A DNA stretch of 6,480 nucleotides, from positions 1-6,480 of the forward strand of contig PUOI01000362.1 of NCBI GenBank assembly GCA_003552765.1, given 5' to 3'. The position numbers and the translations under genes were made by a program. Positions within the stretch are counted from its first letter, which is position 1; each line of letters opens with the position of its first letter. The stretch is from Candidatus Hydrogenedentota bacterium. GTDB lineage: Bacteria; Hydrogenedentota; Hydrogenedentia; Hydrogenedentales; SLHB01. Below are positions 1 to 5,886 of this stretch, piece by piece. The notes under the pieces were generated by a model. It was not told the DNA's origin, did not search any database, and saw only the letters and a program-made list of their open reading frames with translations.

Positions 1-69
1 CGCTTCAATAAGCATTCGTTGTACTTGCAGCACATCAAGGTGGGTTATCAATCCGACTTCGTAGCGGTC
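1..69 (-). pseudogene. Continuation of the TolC-family gene beyond an in-frame TAA (runs off the left edge)
   Basis: Reading the minus strand in exactly the frame of the upstream TolC-like gene, the 23 codons after the TAA at 72-70 are open to the window edge. They translate to DRYEVGLITHLDVLQVQ followed by RMLIEA. This is the family signature of the last long helix in outer-membrane efflux proteins, where an RY-x-x-G turn is followed by a (L/F)DVL-x-x-Q helix. In relatives this stretch directly follows the kind of sequence that precedes the stop here (EEELQIE), usually with Q or E at the interrupted position. No shift of frame is needed to join the two parts. I therefore read this as the separated 3' part of one gene, not a new gene. 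There is no start codon with a ribosome site that would express it alone. Confidence 0.85.
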
Positions 70-1734
70 TTACTCGATTTGGAGTTCTTCTTCGCGGCTT
101 TCCACCGCCAGCTCGCTCGCCTCGATGCTCTGCCATTCAGCCTGGACATCATTGAGGGCTTGCCGCACTTCGGTGCGCGCCTGTTGTCCCTCGTCCACCA
201 ACCGGCGCATGGTTTGCTGGGAAGCGAGTTCGGCCCGCCGATGGCGCGCCCTCTCCGCGCGACTCAGTAAGGGGACGTTGAATTCGAACCCCACATTGTA
301 GTCATAGTAGCGCGTCTCACCGAGATGCCGGAATCCTCCTCCAAGATCATCTCCTAGACTCGTCAATCCGTATTCAGCAAAAAGATCCAATTCTGGGAGC
401 ATCGCATTGCGCGCGGCAAGCACATCGAGATCGCGTATCTCCGAATCCAGCATCAGCTGCCGCAGATCCGGACGGTAATGCTGGGCCAGCTGCTCGCTTT
501 CGAGCCGGTCTACATCCACTCGTTGGACCTCGGGCTTGTCTTCAGGTTTCAAAGTCCATTCCCATCCCGTTTCCTCGGGGGCATTCATCAGCCGCAGCAG
601 GCCAATGGTCGCGTTGCGGACCTCCCCGCGCGCCCGGTGCAGCTCCGCTTCGCGCGAGGCCTTTTCGGCGCGGGCAGACAGAACCGCTCCTTCAACGGCC
701 CGGCCCACTTCCACGAGGTCCTTAGCGCGCTGCAATTGTTCGTCCGCAAGCTCCACCGCGAACTCGCGGATGGCGAGCACCTCTTGCGCGAGCGCCAGGC
801 CCCAGTACGCTTGCTCAACGCGGGATATGAATTCCAAGAGGAACTCTTCAAGCTCAAAGGCGCTCTTGGTTACTTCGTGCTGGGCTTTTCTGAGATCAAC
901 GAGATTTACGTCCGTCCCCCGTCCCCGCAGCAGGGCTTGATTGATGCCCACGCTCCAATCGCCATCGTATTCCGTGGGGATGAAGTTGGATTCCGTCCGC
1001 GTGAGTCCACCCGACAGAAAGACTGATGTTCCCGTGGGGAAATAGTTCGAGAGACGCAGGTTACCCATGGTCATCTCGGTCTCGAGATAATCTGGCCGGC
1101 CGGGGGCCAACTGCTCGGAGAAGAACCCCAAGGCGCCGGACGTGATCTCGCGTTCGAGGTCCACCTCTCGCGGCGGTTGCCCAGCCTGTTGCGCCAAGAA
1201 ACCAAGGATGCCCGAGGCGGCCGTGCGCGGATCGGAGCCGGGTAGCTGGGTAAGCAGCTCCAGAGCCCCGGCATCTTCACCCGCTCCCGGGACTCCGGCC
1301 GCTCCAAATGTAAACTGTTGGACGCCGCCGAGTTGATCGCGTTGTTTGCCGTAGGACGTCGTGCCCATGAGCGATGGATCGAATCGGCCCCGCGCCTCCG
1401 GCACGCCTTGAGCCGCTAAGCGCGGTCCGAAGCGGACAACGTCCAGGGTTTGGTTGTTTCTGAGGGCGGTGAGAATGGCCCCGTCCCGCGTGATGCGGAT
1501 CTCTTCGTCCGGATCCAAGGTGGGCTCCACTTCCACGGGCTCCGTTTCCCTGTCCAGCCGGGGAGCCGGCTCAACCTCGGGCGTTTCAGGCTCAGGAGCC
1601 TCGCGATTAACGGGGATGTGGGCGGCGCGCTCTGGAACGCCGCCTACGCCGGCACACCCCGTTACAAGGATGGCCAGCGGCCCGATAATCAGAGCCAGCC
1701 TACTCACCCCGGATGTTCGCAATAGGACCGTCAA
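70..1734 (-). CDS. TolC/OprM-family outer membrane efflux lipoprotein, prematurely terminated
   Basis: This is probably the outer-membrane channel of a tripartite RND efflux system. I start it at the TTG at 1734-1732 (554 aa to the stop) because AGGAG lies 6 nt upstream and a lipoprotein signal follows at once: R6 and R12, a hydrophobic core at 13-25, and lipobox V24-T25-G26-C27. Residues 45-76 form a Pro/Glu-rich tether. The first OEP repeat begins near residue 80, with RFDPSL at 117-122, NQALLRGRG at 265-273 and YWGLALAQE at 310-318. The second repeat includes RPDLRQL near 421 and VPLL near 488, then a charged helix at 507-554. Residues about 131-215 look like an extra segment between the first conserved parts. 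TAA at 72-70 ends the protein inside the last helix pair, although the family motif continues in frame beyond it, so the product is probably non-functional unless the base is an error. It is the third gene of the tetR-RND-channel cluster. The family call is secure; the substrate is unknown. Confidence 0.88.
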   Translation of the reverse strand: MTVLLRTSGVSRLALIIGPLAILVTGCAGVGGVPERAAHIPVNREAPEPETPEVEPAPRLDRETEPVEVEPTLDPDEEIRITRDGAILTALRNNQTLDVVRFGPRLAAQGVPEARGRFDPSLMGTTSYGKQRDQLGGVQQFTFGAAGVPGAGEDAGALELLTQLPGSDPRTAASGILGFLAQQAGQPPREVDLEREITSGALGFFSEQLAPGRPDYLETEMTMGNLRLSNYFPTGTSVFLSGGLTRTESNFIPTEYDGDWSVGINQALLRGRGTDVNLVDLRKAQHEVTKSAFELEEFLLEFISRVEQAYWGLALAQEVLAIREFAVELADEQLQRAKDLVEVGRAVEGAVLSARAEKASREAELHRARGEVRNATIGLLRLMNAPEETGWEWTLKPEDKPEVQRVDVDRLESEQLAQHYRPDLRQLMLDSEIRDLDVLAARNAMLPELDLFAEYGLTSLGDDLGGGFRHLGETRYYDYNVGFEFNVPLLSRAERARHRRAELASQQTMRRLVDEGQQARTEVRQALNDVQAEWQSIEASELAVESREEELQIE

Positions 1735-1793
1735 AACTTGCTCCTCTCTGTGTGGTGGACCGTCCCCTCGTTGGGATTCTGTTTCAGCGTCAT
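1731..1793 (-). other. Possible 20-codon upstream ORF overlapping the TolC-like start
   Basis: The gap between the RND stop and the TolC-like gene holds a small open frame: ATG at 1793-1791, 20 codons, TGA at 1733-1731. Its stop overlaps the proposed TTG start of the next gene in the arrangement TTGA, the geometry seen in translationally coupled genes. The peptide is polar (it starts MTLKQNPNEG) with no recognisable motif, and I see no convincing Shine-Dalgarno before the ATG. It may be chance. Confidence 0.2.
1741..1748 (-). promoter_or_regulatory. Ribosome binding site deciding the TTG start of the TolC-like gene
   Basis: On the minus strand this reads GAGAGGAG. AGGAG lies 6 nt before the TTG at 1734, a near-ideal Shine-Dalgarno. 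The alternative ATG at 1839 would lie inside the end of the RND gene and would put 35 polar residues before the signal peptide. This site therefore favours TTG. Confidence 0.75.
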
Positions 1794-1819
1794 GGCGCGG
1801 ACATGAGTAGTACCGTTGC

Positions 1820-4800
1820 TTATTCCTTATGTGCTGCAAACCGGCCCGCCAAGCCCTGGAACCACGCGCCGAAGTCGTCCATTACTGTGTACGCGCAAGG
1901 GATAACAAACAACGTCAGCAGGGTTGCGCTGAATAAACCGCCGATTACGGCGATGCCCATGGGAGCGCGCATCTCGCCGCCCTCGGCAAACGCCAGCGCC
2001 ACCGGCGTCATGGCCGCCATCGTGGTAAGGGCCGTCATCAGAATGGGCCGAAGCCGCAACGGCGCAGCCTGTCGAATCGCCTCTTCCCGTTCCATGCCTT
2101 CATCTCGCCGCTGGTTGATGAAATCCACCAGTAGGATGGCGTTCTTCGACACAATACCGGTCAGCATGATGAAGCCAATGAAGGCGAGGATATCCAACTG
2201 GGATCCCGTCATCAACAGAAAACCGATGCCGCCCACGATAGCCATGGGCAAGGACAAAAGCACCGTAAACGGGTGAATGAACGATTCGAACTGGGAGCCC
2301 AGCACCACGTAGATGAGAATGATAGCGATGAACAAGGCTGTCATGAGATAGCCAAAGGATTCCTCCAACATCTCCGCCTCACCTGTTACAGTGGCGGCCC
2401 AGGCGGGATCGTCGGGTACGTATTGCTCCCTTAGACCCTCCATGGTCTCCATCCCCTCGCCTAGGGAAACGCCTTCCAAATTGGTGGAAAGGGTAAGGGC
2501 GTATTGCCGGCCATAGCGATTGATGCTTTGAGGGCCGACATCTTCTTCAAAATAAATAAGATTTGCCATCTTGATCATTTCAGGCGCCCGATCATTAAGC
2601 ATTCCGGCAGCGCCGCCGCTAGGATTGCCGCCAGCCCCACCGGCGGCCGCCAGCCCGCCGCCAGCCGCAGGGCTGGAGCTGCGCAGGGCGATGTCAAAGA
2701 GTTGGTCAGGCTCCTCTCTCGCTTGTGGCAGCGCTCGCATGCGAATATCATAGCGCCGGCCCGCGTCGTGGAAACTAGCCACGTCTTGGCCGCCGAAGAG
2801 GATATTCAAGTTTTCAGAGATCGTGGCGACATCAATGTCTAGGTCGTCGGCTAAATCGCGGTTGATGGCCACCCGGACTTCGGGGGCTTCAAGGCGCAGA
2901 TCCGTGTCCACGTCAACGTAGCCATCCATTTCACGAAGCGCGGCCGCCATGACCTGCCCCACCTGATCGAGTTCACGAATATCAGGGCCTTGGATAATGT
3001 ACTCGAGATCGGCCTCCATACCGGGGCCGCCGCCGCCTGCGACAGAAAAGCTGACGCGGCGGGCGTCTGGAAATTCGTCGGCTGCTTGTTCGCGGAGTAG
3101 CGTCAGGATCTCTTCAACACCCCTGTCGCGTTGGCGCGCCGGCGTCATTTCGACGAACACTTCTCCTTCGTTCACGCCTTGTCCTTCCCCGCCCAACGTA
3201 GCCATGACACGCTCCACCTCGGGAATTTCCAGCACCATGTCTTCGATGCGCCGCATGCCAGCGTCCGTCCGGTGAATGGAAGTACCGGCAGGCCATTCGA
3301 AATTGACCACGAACTGCCCCTCATCGGCTTGGGTCATGAAACCTACGTTCGCAAAGGGCACAAGAGCTAGGCCAAAAACAAATACTCCCAAGGCGATCGA
3401 CAGAGTCACCCAGCGCCTTCTAACCGCCAAGGCCAAGGTGGAGCGGTACGCTTGCTCGACCCCATTGAATGCTCTTTCCAGCGCTAGGAATACCCGCCCA
3501 TGCTCTTCAGTGTGTTTCAACAAACGCGAACAAAGCATGGGGGTCAGCGTGAGGGCGGCCACCAACGATATCGCCACCGCAATCGCCACCGTGAGCCCAA
3601 ACTCAAAAAACACTTGGCCGATGATGCCGCCCATGAACGCGACCGGCACGAAAACCGTGATAATAGCGCTGGCCGCGGCAATCACGGCGGCGCCCACCTC
3701 GTTGGCGCCCTCGCGGGCGGCCTGCATGGCCGACTTTCCTTCTTGCTCTACATGGCGGAAGATGTTTTCGAGCATCACGACCGCGTCGTCAATCACCAGC
3801 CCCATGGCTAGCGCCATGGCCAAGATGGTGATCATATTCACGGTGAATCCAATGAAGTAAATTGCGATAAAGCCGCCCAGTAGCGCCGTTGGGATGGCCA
3901 TGATACTGATGAAGGACATGCGGAAATTACGCAGGAAAAGGAGTATCACGACCGCGGCCAGGCACGCTCCAAAGAAGAGGTCGAATAGCCCATCCGCGAT
4001 GGCCCGCTCAATATAGCGAGCATTATCGTTCGTTATGGCAATAGTCATCCCTGTAGGCAGTTCTTCCCGCAACTCCTCCACGGCTTGCCGGACATCGTTC
4101 GCCACCGCCACCGTGTTGGCTCCAGTCTGCCGCTGGATGCCCAGACTTACGCTGGGCCGGCGGTTGAACCGGGCGATGCTGCGCAGGTCTTCCAACCCGT
4201 CTGTGACAGTGGCTACATCGGAAAGCCGCACGATTTTGCCACCCGCCGACTGAACCACAAGGTTTTCGAGTTCTTCGACGGACTCATACTCCCCTTCCAC
4301 CTTGATCGCATATTCGGTCTCTGCGCCTTCGATGCGGCCGCCCGGCAGCTCCATGTGTTTGGCCTGGATGGCTCTAGAAACGTCATTGGGTGACATGTTG
4401 TACGCTTCAAGCGTGGTGGGATCCAGCCAAATCCGGATTTGCCGCTCGCGGAAGCCCTCCAATTGCGCCGCCCCCACGCCACGCACCGTCTGAAGCCGTT
4501 CGCGAACCGTTTCATCGGCATACCTAGCCATCTCTTGGTAATCGCCCTCGCTGCTCAGCGCAACGAACATGATGGGCATGGCGTCAATGTCCAGCTTCCG
4601 GACCACGGGCGCCTCGAGATCGCGCGGCAGATCGCGCTGCGCAATGTTTACCTGATCTCGTATTTCCTGAGCGGCCACGTCTACATCGCGTTCAAGGTCA
4701 AACTCGATAACCACTTGGGTTCGCCCTTCGCTCGAAAACGAACGTAAACTCTCGATCCCCTCGATCGTGTTGATTTCCCGCTCCAAGATCTCGGCGACAT

Positions 4801-4984
4801 CCCGATCCATCACCTCGGCGTCCGCACCAACAAGCATGGCCGAAACCGTGACCACGGGGATGTCTATCTCGGGCATGAGATCTACCCCCATGTCGCTTAA
4901 GGCCATGATGCCAAACAGCAGAATCACCGCCGTAAAAAGAATAGTCGTTACGGGGCGGTTGATGGCGCTTTGTGAAATGAACAT
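1820..4984 (-). CDS. RND multidrug efflux transporter, HAE1 family (AcrB/MexB-like)
   Basis: This is an inner-membrane proton/drug antiporter subunit that would pump substrates from periplasm or membrane into an outer-membrane duct. At 1054 aa it has the normal family length. The expected plan is visible: TM1 at about 13-30, a periplasmic porter loop, TM2-TM6 at about 333-482, TM7 at about 527-547, a second porter loop, and TM8-TM12 at about 877-1034. The TM4 proton relay GLVIDDAVVMLEN carries the D399-D400 pair, matching AcrB D407/D408. TM10 has GIVSKNAILLVDF with K947, matching AcrB K940, and TM11 has RLRPILMT with R977 and T984. The Asp pair argues for drug (HAE) over heavy-metal (HME) transport. 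GVGAAQLEGFRERQIRI and GPQSINRYGRQ are also typical. Residues 771-794 are an unusual Gly/Ala-rich insertion. ATG at 4984 is preceded by GAGAGG at 8 nt spacing. It lies 30 bp after the TetR gene and is probably cotranscribed with it. The substrate cannot be told from the sequence. Confidence 0.96.
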   Translation of the reverse strand: MFISQSAINRPVTTILFTAVILLFGIMALSDMGVDLMPEIDIPVVTVSAMLVGADAEVMDRDVAEILEREINTIEGIESLRSFSSEGRTQVVIEFDLERDVDVAAQEIRDQVNIAQRDLPRDLEAPVVRKLDIDAMPIMFVALSSEGDYQEMARYADETVRERLQTVRGVGAAQLEGFRERQIRIWLDPTTLEAYNMSPNDVSRAIQAKHMELPGGRIEGAETEYAIKVEGEYESVEELENLVVQSAGGKIVRLSDVATVTDGLEDLRSIARFNRRPSVSLGIQRQTGANTVAVANDVRQAVEELREELPTGMTIAITNDNARYIERAIADGLFDLFFGACLAAVVILLFLRNFRMSFISIMAIPTALLGGFIAIYFIGFTVNMITILAMALAMGLVIDDAVVMLENIFRHVEQEGKSAMQAAREGANEVGAAVIAAASAIITVFVPVAFMGGIIGQVFFEFGLTVAIAVAISLVAALTLTPMLCSRLLKHTEEHGRVFLALERAFNGVEQAYRSTLALAVRRRWVTLSIALGVFVFGLALVPFANVGFMTQADEGQFVVNFEWPAGTSIHRTDAGMRRIEDMVLEIPEVERVMATLGGEGQGVNEGEVFVEMTPARQRDRGVEEILTLLREQAADEFPDARRVSFSVAGGGGPGMEADLEYIIQGPDIRELDQVGQVMAAALREMDGYVDVDTDLRLEAPEVRVAINRDLADDLDIDVATISENLNILFGGQDVASFHDAGRRYDIRMRALPQAREEPDQLFDIALRSSSPAAGGGLAAAGGAGGNPSGGAAGMLNDRAPEMIKMANLIYFEEDVGPQSINRYGRQYALTLSTNLEGVSLGEGMETMEGLREQYVPDDPAWAATVTGEAEMLEESFGYLMTALFIAIILIYVVLGSQFESFIHPFTVLLSLPMAIVGGIGFLLMTGSQLDILAFIGFIMLTGIVSKNAILLVDFINQRRDEGMEREEAIRQAAPLRLRPILMTALTTMAAMTPVALAFAEGGEMRAPMGIAVIGGLFSATLLTLFVIPCAYTVMDDFGAWFQGLAGRFAAHKE
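2603..2674 (-). other. Gly/Ala-rich low-complexity insertion in the RND porter domain
   Basis: Codons 771-794 of the RND gene encode a run almost entirely of Gly, Ala, Ser and Pro (for example SPAAGGGLAAAGGAGG). It lies between the conserved strand ending IALRSS and the segment KMANLIYFEEDVGPQSINRY. In ordinary HAE1 proteins these two parts are joined by a short loop. The DNA is strongly GC-biased here, with GCC/GGC triplets, but the frame is kept. It is probably a flexible surface loop in the second periplasmic half. Confidence 0.75.
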
Positions 4985-4992
4985 GACGAAGA

Positions 4993-4998
4993 CCTCTC
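4993..4998 (-). promoter_or_regulatory. Ribosome binding site of the RND gene
   Basis: GAGAGG on the minus strand lies 8 nt before the ATG at 4984, inside the 30-bp gap after the TetR stop codon. No separate promoter fits in that gap, so this supports translation from the shared tetR-RND transcript. Confidence 0.65.
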
Positions 4999-5014
4999 GC
5001 GTGCGCGATAATGG

Positions 5015-5665
5015 CTACTGGGATTTGGGCGCGAAACACGCTCCATGGCTGAAAAGCTCGAACATTGCTTCTTCCTCCGCGGGATCGCGCGGAGCATCTT
5101 GGTCAAGATAGCCCAAGCGGGCAACGTAGTTACGCAGTATGCCCTCAAAGGCGGCAAGCAGGCAATGAGCGGAAACGTCGCGAAATTCACCCTCCCGGAT
5201 GCCCGCTTCAAAGTAGTCTTTTAACTGCTCGAGAAACCGCTGATAGCGCGCCGCGAGGTTCTCGTCACCGCACAGCCGGGGTTTGTGCAACGACCCCTCG
5301 GTCTCTTGCACCATCAGCCGGAAAAAGGCTTTGTGATCCCAAAACAAGTCAAGACGGGTGAAGAAAATGTTCCGTACCTTTTCCAGCGGCGTCTTTCCTG
5401 CGTTGATGGCTTCCCCCAACCGCTTTTCCATGATGTCCGCCTTCTCCCGCAGAAGTTCCAGATAGAGTTGGTCCTTACTGGCAAAGAAGCGATACAGCGT
5501 ACCCACGGCGAACTCCGCCCGCTGGGCGATGTCCTCCATGCGCGCCTTTTCAAAGCCGTACTCGGAAAAGGCGGCTTCGGCCGCGTCCAGCATTTCCTGG
5601 CGGTGACGGGCCGATTCGCGTTCGCGGCGGGATAGGGACTTGCTCTTGGATGTATCGGAGGACAT
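5015..5665 (-). CDS. TetR/AcrR-family transcriptional repressor of the efflux operon
   Basis: This 216-aa protein has the usual TetR length and plan. A basic N-terminal arm (residues 7-22, rich in K and R) leads to helix 1 (QEMLDAAEAAFSEYGFEKA). The helix-turn-helix follows at about 42-62 (MEDIAQRAEFAVGTLYRFF), with the family's typical VGTLYRFF-x-SKDQLY recognition helix and start of helix 4. The rest is the all-helical ligand-binding and dimerisation half, whose ligand cannot be predicted. ATG at 5665 gives the complete N-terminal arm; the ribosome site before it is weak. Regulators of this type usually repress their own promoter and the adjacent pump until a substrate binds. Here the gene is first in the operon, with the RND gene 30 bp downstream on the same strand and operator-like repeats just upstream. 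The stop is TAG at 5017-5015. Self-repression is inferred from this layout. Confidence 0.93.
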   Translation of the reverse strand: MSSDTSKSKSLSRRERESARHRQEMLDAAEAAFSEYGFEKARMEDIAQRAEFAVGTLYRFFASKDQLYLELLREKADIMEKRLGEAINAGKTPLEKVRNIFFTRLDLFWDHKAFFRLMVQETEGSLHKPRLCGDENLAARYQRFLEQLKDYFEAGIREGEFRDVSAHCLLAAFEGILRNYVARLGYLDQDAPRDPAEEEAMFELFSHGACFAPKSQ

Positions 5666-5668
5666 GAG

Positions 5669-5694
5669 TGAATATCCATTCAGTTTGTGAACTG
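5669..5694. promoter_or_regulatory. Candidate TetR operator: two overlapping 14-bp inverted repeats
   Basis: Two inverted repeats of the same design sit side by side. CAGTT-tgtg-AACTG occupies 5681-5694 and TGAAT-atcc-ATTCA occupies 5669-5682. Each has perfect 5-bp arms and a 4-bp spacer, and their centres are 12 bp apart. They cover the predicted transcription start and the leader just before the tetR ATG, where a bound repressor would block the operon promoter. TetR-type proteins bind palindromes of this kind, some as two dimers on offset sites. Binding is inferred only. Confidence 0.5.
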
Positions 5695-5699
5695 CCCAT

Positions 5700-5728
5700 A
5701 TCGTACCTGAATTGGGCGTTCATGTCAA
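5700..5728 (-). promoter_or_regulatory. Sigma70-type promoter of the tetR-RND-channel operon
   Basis: On the minus strand the -35 box TTGACA (5728-5723) is a perfect consensus. It is followed by a 17-bp spacer and the -10 box TACGAT (5705-5700, 4 of 6 matches). Transcription should start near 5693, giving a leader of about 28 nt before the tetR ATG at 5665. This is the only convincing promoter I see for the three efflux genes. Confidence 0.65.
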
Positions 5729-5820
5729 GTGGCAGCCAAGAGGTAGATGAGACGGGATTCTCCCAGAGCCGAGTGGGCCAATTCCCCTTTGGGACACCGA
5801 AGGCCCGTCTTGTCCGGCAA

Positions 5821-5866
5821 AAGAAAAATCCCCCTGCATCTCCTTCCCAGGGGGATGCAGGGGGAT
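5821..5866 (-). terminator. Rho-independent terminator after the sulfatase gene
   Basis: A perfect 13-bp stem pairs 5828-5840 with 5854-5866 (ATCCCCCTGCATC against its complement). The 13-nt loop can itself pair further with two G-T wobbles, down to a CCC loop. On the minus strand the stem runs into TTTTTCTTTT (5828-5819 region), a proper U-tract, and it starts about 20 nt after the sulfatase stop codon. There is no T-run on the plus-strand side, so it acts on minus-strand transcripts. It separates sulfatase transcription from the efflux operon. Confidence 0.88.
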
Positions 5867-5886
5867 CGCGGCAAACCAGGCCAGCT

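Noticed and set aside
70..72. TAA reassigned to an amino acid
   Set aside because: Neighbouring genes (RND at 1822-1820, sulfatase at 5889-5887) end with TAA at the expected C-termini, so TAA works as a stop here.
1735..1839. ATG at 1839 as the start of the TolC-like gene
   Set aside because: It lies within the last codons of the RND gene and adds 35 polar residues before a clear lipoprotein signal peptide. The TTG at 1734 has a strong ribosome site and puts the signal peptide at the N-terminus.
1713..2276. Long plus-strand open frames opposite the RND and channel genes (also 478-1026, 3276-3860, 5668-6072)
   Set aside because: They have compositional features of antisense shadows (Arg/Ser/Pro-rich, no domains) and lie fully opposite well-supported genes.
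5821..5866. Perfect 13-bp inverted repeat as a mobile-element end or MITE
   Set aside because: Its position just after a stop codon, stem-loop shape and adjoining minus-strand T-run fit an intrinsic terminator. I see no target-site duplication or second copy.
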